From: Parvularcula sp039822105 | Lineage (GTDB): Bacteria > Pseudomonadota > Alphaproteobacteria > Caulobacterales > Parvularculaceae | Direction of reading: 5' to 3' | DNA length: 64,000 nt | Assembly (NCBI GenBank): GCA_039822105.1 | Contig: JBCBMW010000005.1 | Location: 124,001 to 188,000 of the forward strand | Part shown: one piece after another, positions 43,605-52,203 of the stretch | Numbering within the stretch: position 1 is the first letter of the stretch | Layout of the letters: each line of letters starts with the position of its first letter | Translations under genes and position numbers: made by a program | Notes under the pieces: model-generated | Databases searched by the model: none | Told to the model about the DNA's origin: nothing | Seen by the model: only the letters and a program-made list of their open reading frames with translations

Positions 43605-44153
43605 TTACGCCTCTTTCAGTCGGGCGCGCAGGCGCGCCAATTTGGTTTTGAGGGAGGAATCGATCATCCGGCTGCCGATCTTCACGATCAGGCCGCCAAG
43701 AAGGTCGGGGTCGGTGCGGGTGTCGAGATTGACGTCTTTGCCAATCGATGCGCGGAGCTGCGCACGCAGCTCACTGGCCTGGTCATCGCTAAGCGGGTGC
43801 GCCGAGACGACCTCGGCGGACACTTCGCCGCGGGCCTCAGCGGCCAGGCGTTTGAAGTTCGCGATCACCGTGAGCAGCACCGGCAGGCGGCTGTTGGTGG
43901 CGAGCAGTTTAATGAGGTTCGTGGTGAGCTGATCGGCGCCACCTTTTTCGAGCACTGCTGCCAAGCCCGAAAGCTTTGTGTCAGCAGGGAAAGCTGGCGA
44001 CTGGACCAGGCGCCTCAGATCATCGCTCTCGTCATAGGCTCGGCGGATTGCTTCGAGTTCCGCCTCGATCGCGTCCACTTTGCCTTCGTCCTGGGCCAGT
44101 TCGAAAAAGGCTGCGGCGTAGCGCTCGGCGATCTCGGACCGTGAGTCGGCCAT
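43605..44153 (-). CDS. atpH: ATP synthase F1 subunit delta
   Basis: Stator subunit of 182 aa (OSCP/delta). N-terminal six-helix domain starts with EIAERYAAAFFELA and the C-terminal part has the family signature EVVSAHPLSDDQASEL and DPDLLGGLIVKIGSRMIDSSL. ATG 44153 begins the domain at the usual place; the open frame further upstream lacks similarity. First gene of the operon. The 285-bp gap to the divergent hxlR gene should hold its promoter, though I cannot pick hexamers with confidence. Confidence 0.96.
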   Translation of the reverse strand: MADSRSEIAERYAAAFFELAQDEGKVDAIEAELEAIRRAYDESDDLRRLVQSPAFPADTKLSGLAAVLEKGGADQLTTNLIKLLATNSRLPVLLTVIANFKRLAAEARGEVSAEVVSAHPLSDDQASELRAQLRASIGKDVNLDTRTDPDLLGGLIVKIGSRMIDSSLKTKLARLRARLKEA

Positions 44154-44438
44154 AGTGTTCTTCTTCTCCGTCGCGGATAGCCGCCTCGCAGCTTGGGGGG
44201 ACCCCTGAAAAGCAGACGGCACAAGGAGCGAGAGGCGATCTCCCGCATGCGCAGCCGGGCCGCTAGCACGCGTTTTTGAGGGGTGCAATGCGCTGGTCGA
44301 ACGCAGGGGGCAGTGAAGTGAAAAAGGTCGTTAGACGTTCGTCTTGAGGGGCGTCGCCGAGGCAGCCCGCCCTGCTGACACATGGATCATTGTACCCTAG
44401 ATCGCCGCGTATACCCGCCCAAAGGATACCTCGCGCCC

Positions 44439-44789
44439 ATGGCCCGCTTTGACACCTATGACTGCTCCAGGGGCTGCCCGGTTGAGGCGACGCTGGAGCT
44501 GATCGGCGGCAAGTGGAAAGGCGTGATCCTGTTCCACCTCCTCACCGGGACCAAAAGGTTCAACGAGCTGCAGCGGCTAGCGGGCGCCGTGACCCAGCGA
44601 ACCTTGACCAAACAGCTGCGGGAGCTCGAGGCGGCGGGGCTTGTCCACCGCGAAGTCTACGCCGTTGTTCCGCCCAAGGTGGAGTACAGCCTCACCCCGC
44701 GCGGCGAGTCCCTGAGGCCGATTTTGCTGTCGCTACAGGCCTGGGGCGAGGACCATGCCCTGCCGCTTTTGACCCAAGAGCAAGCCTAG
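44439..44789 (+). CDS. HxlR family transcriptional regulator
   Basis: Winged-helix repressor of 116 aa. CPVEATLELIGGKWKGVIL (Cys13 onward) and RFNELQRLAGAVTQRTLTKQLRELEAAGLV are HxlR signatures. Cys9 and Cys13 occupy the place of the redox-sensing cysteine of YodB/QorR-type members, which control quinone or aldehyde reductases. GTATAC (44409) and GGATAC (44424) upstream resemble operator halves (autoregulation, inference). An earlier ATG at 44382 exists, but the domain starts here. A plausible target lies at 57.9 kb. Confidence 0.88.
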   Translation: MARFDTYDCSRGCPVEATLELIGGKWKGVILFHLLTGTKRFNELQRLAGAVTQRTLTKQLRELEAAGLVHREVYAVVPPKVEYSLTPRGESLRPILLSLQAWGEDHALPLLTQEQA

Positions 44790-44827
44790 ACAGCTTCAAC
44801 GGTCGGGCGCTCCGCGACAGAGGCCGC

Positions 44828-46432
44828 CTAACCCGTCTTTCCTTGGATGAGGTCCGCAGCTCTTTCCGCGATCATGATCGTCGGGGCATTGGTGTTGGCC
44901 CCCACAAGGGTCGGCATGACCGAAGCATCGATCACGCGGAGCCCTTCAACCCCGCGCACTTTGAGGTCAGGGGTCAGGACAGCCATCGGGTCATCGTCCG
45001 CACCCATCTTACAGGTGCCGACCGGGTGGTAGATCGTCTCCGCTTTCTCACGGATGAATTCGTCGAGGACATCATCCGTCAGCTCAACATCGGCGAGCTC
45101 CCGCGGCGTCGGGCCATGCTTCTCAAAAGCCGGGGTCTCGGCCAGGCGGCGAGCGAGACGCAAGCCCCGGCGCATTGGCTCCCAGTCCTCCTCGGCCGTG
45201 AGGTAGCGCGGGTCGATCTTTGGCGGCGCCGACGGATCGGTGCTCCCCAGACGGATCGTCCCTTTGCTTTTGGGGTAGAGAAGGCAGACGTGGAAGGTGA
45301 AGCCGTCTCCCCAAACGTTCTGCCTGCCATGATCGACCAAGATCACGGGCAAGAAGTGGAACTGAAGGTCCGCGATCGGCAGCGATGGGTCAGATTTCAA
45401 AAACGCGCCGGACTCGGCGATGTTCGATGACAGCATCCCGTCTCGCTTGAACGCATAGCGCAAAGGCTCCGGGATCGCGCGCAGGAGGGCCGCAAAGGAA
45501 TATCCGTACCCGACGGAGCTTTTGGTGTTGTACGTCCAGGCCGCATCAAGATGGTCCTGCATGTTCTCACCCACGCCCGGGCTGTCATGGACGACCTCAA
45601 TGCCGTGCTCTTTCAGATGCTCCGCTGGCCCCACGCCGGAGAGCATCAGGATCTGGGGCGAGCCGAGCGCGCCGGCGGAGAGGATCACCTCGCGATCGGC
45701 CTTGATCGTCTCGACCTTCTCGCCTTGCAGGAAATCAACGCCCACGGTGCGTTTGCCTTCAAAGACCACGCGCTGGACTGCCGCCTCGGTGATGATCGTC
45801 AGATTGCTGCGCGCTTTCACCTCATCCGAGAGATACGCCTTGGCCGCGGAACAGCGCTGACCATTGCGCTGGGTCACCTGGTACCAACCAAAGCCCTCGC
45901 GATCGAAGCCCGCCAGATCGACATCGGTCGGGTACTGAAGTTCACCGCCCGCTTCGATAAAGTCTTTGCTCAGCCAATTCTTGGTCCGAATGTCTGAGAC
46001 CGATAGCGGCCCCCCGGCGCCATGGGCTTCGGACTCTCCGTGTTCGTTGTCTTCGGCCTTTTTGAAGTAAGGAAGACACGCATCCCAGGTCCAACCGGTC
46101 GCGCCCGCCTCTTGCCAGCTGTCATAATCCTCCGGCGCGCCGCGGGTGTAGCACATGGCGTTGATGGAGCTGGAGCCGCCCAGGGTCTTGCCCCGCGGCC
46201 AATACATTTGCCGGTTGTTGAGCTCCGTCTGCGGCTCGGTCTCAAAGCCGTAGTTGATCGACGGCATTTTGGTGATGAGCGTGATGCCGAGGGGGATATG
46301 GATGGCTGGGCTTTTGTCGGCTGGCCCCGCCTCAAGCAGCGCCACACGGCAGCTGGGGTCTTCGCTAAGCCGCGAGGCCAAGCACGCACCGGCGGAACCG
46401 CCGCCCACCACCACAAAATCTGCCTGATGCAT
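44828..46432 (-). CDS. GMC family FAD-dependent alcohol dehydrogenase
   Basis: Flavoenzyme of 534 aa. FAD-binding GGGSAGACLASRLSE (~residue 10-24), GMC signature 1 PRGKTLGGSSSINAM (~78-92), signature 2 GALGSPQILMLSGVGP and C-terminal catalytic region YHPVGTCKMG and VGANTNAPTIMIAERA are intact. Closest by layout to choline dehydrogenase/AlkJ-type alcohol dehydrogenases; the substrate is open. ATG 46432 has GGAGGAT upstream. A palindromic ACTGTC array lies right behind it. Confidence 0.92.
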   Translation of the reverse strand: MHQADFVVVGGGSAGACLASRLSEDPSCRVALLEAGPADKSPAIHIPLGITLITKMPSINYGFETEPQTELNNRQMYWPRGKTLGGSSSINAMCYTRGAPEDYDSWQEAGATGWTWDACLPYFKKAEDNEHGESEAHGAGGPLSVSDIRTKNWLSKDFIEAGGELQYPTDVDLAGFDREGFGWYQVTQRNGQRCSAAKAYLSDEVKARSNLTIITEAAVQRVVFEGKRTVGVDFLQGEKVETIKADREVILSAGALGSPQILMLSGVGPAEHLKEHGIEVVHDSPGVGENMQDHLDAAWTYNTKSSVGYGYSFAALLRAIPEPLRYAFKRDGMLSSNIAESGAFLKSDPSLPIADLQFHFLPVILVDHGRQNVWGDGFTFHVCLLYPKSKGTIRLGSTDPSAPPKIDPRYLTAEEDWEPMRRGLRLARRLAETPAFEKHGPTPRELADVELTDDVLDEFIREKAETIYHPVGTCKMGADDDPMAVLTPDLKVRGVEGLRVIDASVMPTLVGANTNAPTIMIAERAADLIQGKTG

Positions 46433-46447
46433 CGCGATCCTCCACAA

Positions 46448-46475
46448 TCACTGTCTCATTTTGACAGTGACTGTC
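46448..46475. promoter_or_regulatory. Palindromic ACTGTC array, candidate operator of the GMC gene
   Basis: TCACTGTC (46448-46455) and GACAGTGA (46463-46470) form a perfect 8-bp dyad; GACAGTGACTGTC (46463-46475) is a second, odd-length palindrome sharing an arm. Three copies of ACTGTC in alternating orientation lie 16-43 bp upstream of the start codon. Resembles TetR-type operators. Confidence 0.5.
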
Positions 46476-46517
46476 GGACGAGCACGCAAGCATCGCAAGG
46501 CCCATGAGCGGCAGGGC

Positions 46518-47354
46518 CTACCGATTGGCTTCGATCAGGCTTTTCAGCGTCTCCGCCACGGGCTCAAAGAACTGGTTCGCCGTCCAGTACTCATCATGGC
46601 TGAGTGTGTTCCAGGACTTCAGCACACTGCCGACATTGACGCGGATATCGGCAAGCTGCCCGTCATCGGCGAGCGCCTGGTAGGACGGCGCCACAGGCGC
46701 GATGGGATAAGCGAGAAGATCCTGGGGATCATAGTAGTTCTGCCACCACGGCTCGCCCAAAAACTCCTGACCAAGCCCGGTTCCCGGGAAGGCAATCGGC
46801 TCCAGCTCTTCCGGTGAGAAGGCGAAGGAGAAGAGCGGCAGGTTGCAGCCAAAGGTGATGAAACGCGCCATTGAACGGAACTGCTCAAACGGGTTGCCGG
46901 GCTCAAAATAGCCCGACTGCATGTCCCACATATAGTTCGACATGATCCGGCCACCGAAGCTGTGGGCCATGACCACCAGCGGCGTGTCCTCGTCCACATC
47001 CCGTCGAAGATCCGCGATGGTCGTCCGGATCCTGTCCTGCAGCTCGTCATAGGCCGTGCCGCGGCGGCTGAAGGCGAGCGCGTCGGCGAAATTGCTCACA
47101 AGCAAACGGCGCGCGCCGCCCACCTTCACGGTATCGCTGATCGCATCGAGATAGAGATCCTGCCGATCCTGGAGGATGTCCGCCCAGAAGATCTCTCGCC
47201 AGGCCACGTCGTTTTTCACGACTTTGCGGCCAAGCTTGCTGCGCAGCTTTTTGTAGAGGCCTTTGGAAAAGGTCTGCTGATCGGAAACCTGAGGCTTTTT
47301 GTTCGCTTGGCTGCCGATCCCGTGGATCACCGCCACTGCAACTTTCTTACCCAT
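46518..47354 (-). CDS. Alpha/beta hydrolase-fold protein, unknown substrate
   Basis: Protein of 278 aa. N-terminal VAVAVIHGIGSQANKK is the oxyanion-hole strand of an alpha/beta hydrolase and VVMAHSFGGRIMSNYMW (~residue 126) is the nucleophile elbow, with Ala instead of the usual first Gly. SHDEYW near the C-terminus could supply the His. No signal peptide. I cannot name a closer family; lipase-like or a PGAP1-like serine hydrolase are possible. Confidence 0.72.
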   Translation of the reverse strand: MGKKVAVAVIHGIGSQANKKPQVSDQQTFSKGLYKKLRSKLGRKVVKNDVAWREIFWADILQDRQDLYLDAISDTVKVGGARRLLVSNFADALAFSRRGTAYDELQDRIRTTIADLRRDVDEDTPLVVMAHSFGGRIMSNYMWDMQSGYFEPGNPFEQFRSMARFITFGCNLPLFSFAFSPEELEPIAFPGTGLGQEFLGEPWWQNYYDPQDLLAYPIAPVAPSYQALADDGQLADIRVNVGSVLKSWNTLSHDEYWTANQFFEPVAETLKSLIEANR

Positions 47355-47492
47355 ACCGTGTCATCCCGCCACGTTTTAAGGAGAGCCTAGCACGGATCTT
47401 GGCTGTGACGAGCGCTGGTCAACCTGCTGTTGCTGATCACAATTTCGCGTTGCCGCTTGGCGAGGCGGGGCGTGACCCGTTATCGGCAAGGC

Positions 47493-48896
47493 ATGACGGT
47501 ATCCAATGCGCCAGGTCTGCCCCCCGCCCCTTTCCTCAAGGCGGCCTTCGAACACACCAGGATGGCAATGATCGCCACCGATCCCCACCAGGCGGACAAC
47601 CCCATCGTGTTCGTCAACAACGCGTTCTTGAACCTGACGGGCTATGGTCTTGACGAGGTGGTGGGGAAGAACTGCCGGTTCCTTCAAGGCCCCGACACCG
47701 ATCCTGAAACGGTGGAGAAGATCCGTACCGCGATCGACGAGGAGACCTTCGGCTACTTTGAGATCCTCAACTACAAAAAGGACGGCACACCGTTTTGGAA
47801 CGCACTGCACGTCAGCCCGGTCTATGGCGAGGACGGCAAGCTCACCCATTTCTTCGGCTCCCAATGGGACATCACCGTGCAGCGGGAGGCCGTCGATGCT
47901 CTCTCCGGTGATGTTCGGCTGACGGATCATCGGCTGCAGGAAGCGATCGATCGCACGAGGGAGCTCGAATTCGCCCTCAACCAAGCGAATGACAGTGTTC
48001 TGATGACGGAGTATGCGCCGCTGGAGGAACCGGGCCCAAGAATCACTTGGGTTAGCAAGGGTTTCGAGCGAATGACCGGCTACGCGCCCGATGACGTGAT
48101 CGGCAAGACACCGCGCATCCTCCAAGGCCCCCTCACCGATCGCAAAGCACTGGCCGCACTGAAAGAGAGCCTGGTCGCAGGCAAGGGGCATGAGCACACA
48201 AGGACCGTCAACTACAAGAAAGACGGCACGCCGTTTGTTGTTGAATGGTCCGTATCGCCCACATTCAACGAAAGAGGCGAGCCGACCTCGTGGCTGGCCG
48301 TGCAGCGCGACGTCTCCGCCACTGTCGCCGCGGAAGAAGAGCGGGAACGACTGATCCGGGAGCTTGATCACCGGGTCCGGAACCTCTTCTCGACCGTCCA
48401 GGTGATCACCCGGGGTGCAGGTGATGGCGACGGGACCGCAGAGGGCCTGCGCAGCAGGCTTCTTTATCAGCTGCAGGCCCTCGCCTCCGCCCATGACCTC
48501 GTCTTCCGTGATGCCTCGCAGCAAGCGCCGATGGCCGCTGTGGTGGATGCGGTATTGGAGCCTTTTGACCCGGATCGAACAATGATCGTCCGTGAGGGGA
48601 GCGATGGCGCCTGCGCCGCCAAACAGGCCGTGAACGCAGCGATCATCCTCTACGAACTGGCACTCCTCTCCTCCGAACGCGGCGCCCTTCAGGCGAAAAA
48701 GCCATCCAAGCTCTCGTGGGAGGTCGCCGGCGATGAGCTGCGGATCACCTGGGCGGAACCAGCGGAGCTGCCTGATCCGCGTCAGTTTGGCTTTGGCCTT
48801 GTACGGACCTTTGTGCAATCGTCAAAATGGGAAGACGCCGGCGTGGAAGAGGTGGCAGGCGGTTTCGTCGTCCAGCTGGGGCTGAAGGCGAGCTAG
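47493..48896 (+). CDS. LOV-PAS sensor histidine kinase (HWE/HisKA_2 type) with altered N-box
   Basis: Protein of 467 aa. Residues ~15-130 are a LOV domain: GKNCRFLQG with photoactive Cys61, plus flavin-contacting N93, N103 and Q124. A second PAS (~165-280) has GKTPRILQG, with Thr/Pro where Asn/Cys would be, so not flavin-reactive. His293 in RELDHRVRN is the phospho-acceptor. In the ATPase domain the family's HELATNAxKYGAL appears as YELALLSSERGAL (387-399): the Mg-ATP Asn is lost, though ITWAE and GFGLV remain. Likely a blue-light sensor with atypical output. Confidence 0.88.
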   Translation: MTVSNAPGLPPAPFLKAAFEHTRMAMIATDPHQADNPIVFVNNAFLNLTGYGLDEVVGKNCRFLQGPDTDPETVEKIRTAIDEETFGYFEILNYKKDGTPFWNALHVSPVYGEDGKLTHFFGSQWDITVQREAVDALSGDVRLTDHRLQEAIDRTRELEFALNQANDSVLMTEYAPLEEPGPRITWVSKGFERMTGYAPDDVIGKTPRILQGPLTDRKALAALKESLVAGKGHEHTRTVNYKKDGTPFVVEWSVSPTFNERGEPTSWLAVQRDVSATVAAEEERERLIRELDHRVRNLFSTVQVITRGAGDGDGTAEGLRSRLLYQLQALASAHDLVFRDASQQAPMAAVVDAVLEPFDPDRTMIVREGSDGACAAKQAVNAAIILYELALLSSERGALQAKKPSKLSWEVAGDELRITWAEPAELPDPRQFGFGLVRTFVQSSKWEDAGVEEVAGGFVVQLGLKAS

Positions 48897-49297
48897 GCAC
48901 CCGGGCGGCCAGAGAGCTGCCAGCGGAAAAACGCCAAGATGCCCGAAAGAGCGGCAACGATCGCGCCGAAAATGCTCAGCACGGCCGGACCCAAACCAAG
49001 ATCGGCAAAGACGTGCACAACGCCCGCGCCATAGGCCATGGCCCCGCCGGAGATCAGCGCACCGGCGACACCGTCAGCAATTCCGCGCGGTAACCGAAGC
49101 GCCGAATTGAGAAGCGTCGCAAAAATCGCCGACGATAGAAGAAGCGCTGCGACCACGGGGCTGGCGTAAGGAAGGATGTCGATAATCTGATACTGCGGCC
49201 CCGCCATCCCGCTCATGGTGGCGCCAGCAACCGCGATCGGCACAAGGAGCGACAGGAGCGCTCCCACCAGAAAAGCTCGCACCAGACTAAGCATCAT
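48893..49297 (-). CDS. Four-helix membrane protein, unknown
   Basis: Protein of 134 aa with four hydrophobic segments (~5-28, 43-62, 76-96, 102-126), Gly/Ala-rich, with no motif I recognise. Its ATG lies inside the last codons of lepA (11-bp overlap), so translation is probably coupled to lepA. Its stop overlaps that of the convergent LOV kinase by 4 bp (CTAG). Confidence 0.65.
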   Translation of the reverse strand: MMLSLVRAFLVGALLSLLVPIAVAGATMSGMAGPQYQIIDILPYASPVVAALLLSSAIFATLLNSALRLPRGIADGVAGALISGGAMAYGAGVVHVFADLGLGPAVLSIFGAIVAALSGILAFFRWQLSGRPGA

Positions 49298-51089
49298 CCA
49301 TCTTCAGCGCCTTGATGAAGGCCTCTTGCGGGATCTCAACGCGCCCGAATTGGCGCATCTTCTTCTTACCCGCCTTTTGTTTATCCAGGAGTTTCCGTTT
49401 CCGCGTGGCATCCCCGCCATAACATTTCGCGGTCACGTCCTTCCGCATGGCGCCAATCGTCTCGCGCGCGATGACACGGCCACCGAGGGCAGCCTGGATC
49501 GGGATCTTAAAGAGGTGCCGCGGGATGAGGTCCTTCAAACGTTCGCACATGGCCCGGCCGCGCACTTCAGCCTTTGAACGATGCACCACCACGGCCAAGG
49601 CGTCGACAGGCTCTTCGTTGACGAGGATCTGCATACGGACGAGGTCATCCTTGCGATAGCCAATGATCTGATAATCAAAGCTCGCATAGCCCTTGGTGAT
49701 CGATTTCAGACGATCATAGAAATCAAAGACGACCTCGTTGAGCGGCAGCTCATAGACCACCATGGCGCGGGAGCCGGCATAGGTGAGGTCCTGCTGGATG
49801 CCGCGCCGATCTTCGCAAAGCTTCAGGACACCGCCAAGGAACTCGTCGGGCACGAGGATCGTCGCCTTGATCCACGGCTCTTCGAGGTGATCAATATGCA
49901 CCGGGTCCGGCATATCGGCGGGGTTGTGGAGCTCCTCCATCGACCCGTCAGTCTTGTACATATGATAGACCACGGACGGCGCGGTGGTGATGAGGTCGAT
50001 ATTGAACTCACGCTCCAGCCGCTCACGGACGATCTCAAGGTGCAAGAGCCCCAAGAACCCGCAGCGGAAACCAAAGCCCAGCGCCGCGGAGGTCTCCATC
50101 TCATACTCAAAGCTCGCATCGTTGAGGCGGAGCTTCGCGATGGCGTCGCGCAGGTCTTCGAAGTCGGCACTATCGACGGGGAACAGGCCGCAGAAGACCA
50201 CGGGCTGGTTGGGCTGAAAGCCTTCCAGCGCCTCGGCCGCAGGCTTTTTCTCGTCGGTGATCGTGTCACCCACCTTGGTGTCCGCCACCTCTTTGATCGA
50301 AGCGGTGAGGTAGCCGATCTCACCGGGGCCCAGCTCATCCATCTCCACCCGTTTCGGGGTGAAGACACCGACCTGGTCGACCTGATAGGTCGCGCCTGCC
50401 TTCATCATGCGGATCTTTTGGTTCTTCTTCAGTTTACCATCAATGATCCGAACAAGGACGACCACGCCGAGATAGAGGTCGTACCAGCTGTCGACCAGCA
50501 TGGCTTTGAGCGGCGCATCGGCATCGCCCTCGGGTGCTGGCAAGCGGTTAACGATGGCTTCAAGGACATCAGGCACGCCCATGCCCGTTTTGGCGGAAAT
50601 CTCCACCGAGTCCGTGGCATCAAGGCCGATCACCTCTTCGATCTGCTCTTTAACCCGGTCAGGTTCTGCTGCGGGAAGATCGATTTTGTTCAGGACAGGG
50701 ACGATCTCGTGATCAACCTCGATCGCCTGGTAGACATTGGCGAGGGTCTGCGCCTCCACCCCTTGGGATGCGTCAACAACCAAAAGCGAGCCTTCGACGG
50801 CGGCGAGGCTACGGTTCACTTCATAGGCAAAGTCGACATGGCCCGGCGTGTCGATCAGGTTGAGGATATACTCCTCCCCGTCCTGCGCCTCGTAGGTCAG
50901 GCGCACCGTCTGCGCCTTGATCGTGATGCCGCGCTCCCGCTCGAGGTCCATGTTGTCGAGGACCTGCTCCTGCATCTCCCGCTCCGTCAGCCCGCCTGTC
51001 ACCTGGATCAGGCGATCGGCCAGGGTCGATTTGCCGTGGTCGATATGGGCCACGATCGAGAAATTACGGATGCTGGAAAGCTCGGTCAT
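49287..51089 (-). CDS. lepA: Elongation factor 4 (LepA)
   Basis: Ribosome-associated GTPase of 600 aa. G1 AHIDHGKSTL (~residue 14), G2 region RERGITIKAQTV, G3 DTPGHVDF, G4 NKIDLP, and the LepA-specific C-terminal domain (KDLIPRHLFKIPIQAA, KCYGGDATRKRKLLDKQK). Influences ribosome biogenesis and translation under ionic stress. Complete. Confidence 0.98.
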   Translation of the reverse strand: MTELSSIRNFSIVAHIDHGKSTLADRLIQVTGGLTEREMQEQVLDNMDLERERGITIKAQTVRLTYEAQDGEEYILNLIDTPGHVDFAYEVNRSLAAVEGSLLVVDASQGVEAQTLANVYQAIEVDHEIVPVLNKIDLPAAEPDRVKEQIEEVIGLDATDSVEISAKTGMGVPDVLEAIVNRLPAPEGDADAPLKAMLVDSWYDLYLGVVVLVRIIDGKLKKNQKIRMMKAGATYQVDQVGVFTPKRVEMDELGPGEIGYLTASIKEVADTKVGDTITDEKKPAAEALEGFQPNQPVVFCGLFPVDSADFEDLRDAIAKLRLNDASFEYEMETSAALGFGFRCGFLGLLHLEIVRERLEREFNIDLITTAPSVVYHMYKTDGSMEELHNPADMPDPVHIDHLEEPWIKATILVPDEFLGGVLKLCEDRRGIQQDLTYAGSRAMVVYELPLNEVVFDFYDRLKSITKGYASFDYQIIGYRKDDLVRMQILVNEEPVDALAVVVHRSKAEVRGRAMCERLKDLIPRHLFKIPIQAALGGRVIARETIGAMRKDVTAKCYGGDATRKRKLLDKQKAGKKKMRQFGRVEIPQEAFIKALKMDDA

Positions 51090-51155
51090 AGCGGGCAGAT
51101 ACGCGCGGCCGGGGCCCGCTGCAATGCGGCGTGTCGAGACTTGAGGGCCTTGGCC

Positions 51156-51698
51156 TTAGGGCGCTGGCTGTCCTGGCAACGAGGACGGGTAAAGTGGCGG
51201 CGTGTCAGTGGTGCCGCAATTGGCATACCACCGCATCGGATGACGCTGGGGCACGCGCTCAATGAATTCGCCTGAATGCGGGGCGTACCAAACCGCATCG
51301 AAGGTTCCATCGGTGCGCAGGTTCGCGCGCCAGAAGACCACCTGCTCTGTGCCGCCGAACCGCTCGCGCTGGAGATGGGCCTCATTGGGCTCGCCCAAGA
51401 CCGAGAGGTTGATGAGGTAGTCGCCAAGCTGAACCTCCACCGTCTCGCCATCACGGACCGCCACCCAGAGAGGACGAGAGGCATGCTCGATCGTGCGCTG
51501 AGGGTCCGCCAGACGCCGGGCGCCCCATGCCACTTTGAGATCGCAGCCGCCTCTAATCGCGTCGATCAACGCCGCTTCTGAGCCCGCCGTCACCTCACCT
51601 TCGGCCGTATGGGCGAGCTTCAGCTGCCAGGGCGAACCCGCATCACAAGCCGTCAATAGAAGCAAGAAAGCGGCGGTCCCAAGTGCTTTGAAAGGCAT
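51156..51698 (-). CDS. Lipoprotein, unknown family
   Basis: Protein of 180 aa with a signal sequence and lipobox LLTAC (Cys18). The mature part holds a conserved-looking region GGCDLKVAWGARRLADP and LPLWVAVRDGETVEVQLGDYLI-like strands (beta-rich), ending in a Pro-rich tail. No family recognised. GGGAG precedes ATG 51698. Confidence 0.65.
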   Translation of the reverse strand: MPFKALGTAAFLLLLTACDAGSPWQLKLAHTAEGEVTAGSEAALIDAIRGGCDLKVAWGARRLADPQRTIEHASRPLWVAVRDGETVEVQLGDYLINLSVLGEPNEAHLQRERFGGTEQVVFWRANLRTDGTFDAVWYAPHSGEFIERVPQRHPMRWYANCGTTDTPPLYPSSLPGQPAP

Positions 51699-51745
51699 GG
51701 TCGCTCCCTTAGCCAGATTGCTGGGCCGCGGCCCCAAAAAGAGGT

Positions 51746-52066
51746 TCAGCCGCTTCGGTCCTCGAGCATCAAGGTGCCCTTTTTCTGGATCTTCTCGGTC
51801 ACCTTCTCCGCCATACCGGCAAGGATGTCGGGCAAGACGACCGTGATCCGGACGTGCTGGGGGAAGACGTCAGCGGTACCAGAGAGCTTCTGCATCATGG
51901 CGCGCGCTGCGAAATGGAGCGTGTCGCCCTCCCAGTGCTTGTCGATCTTGATCGCCATCTTGCCAGCAAGAGAGCCGGTCAGCTCCGCGATCCCCTCATC
52001 AATACGCTTTTTCGCGTCTTCGATGGTCTTGGAATGCTCGATGGTGACGGTCACAGGTCTCGACAT
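51746..52066 (-). CDS. Polyhydroxyalkanoic acid system family protein
   Basis: Small protein of 106 aa matching the PHA_gran_rgn family: IEHSKTIEDAKKRIDEGIAEL at the N-terminus and KIDKHWEGDTLHFAARAM in the core, with LPDILAGMAEKVTEKIQKKG towards the end. The family is named from proximity to PHA synthesis genes; its role is uncertain. No phaC or phaP lies in this window. Start ATG 52066 or 52075. Confidence 0.75.
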   Translation of the reverse strand: MSRPVTVTIEHSKTIEDAKKRIDEGIAELTGSLAGKMAIKIDKHWEGDTLHFAARAMMQKLSGTADVFPQHVRITVVLPDILAGMAEKVTEKIQKKGTLMLEDRSG

Positions 52067-52203
52067 GCCGCCCATATAGGCCCGTCGGCCGGATCCTGAA
52101 GCCCAGTGGCGCCTTTTGTCCTTTTTGTTGCGCTGCAGCGTTTACACAATCACAGCAATTTGATAGAAAATAGCATTAGTCGGGTAAGTTTGAGGGGACT
52201 CCC

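Noticed and set aside
47376..48818. 480-codon minus-strand frame
   Set aside because: Antisense to the LOV kinase, which has clear domain motifs.
49581..51275. 564-codon open frame on the plus strand
   Set aside because: Exactly antisense to lepA, whose motifs are all intact; the frame is open only because of GC-biased codons.
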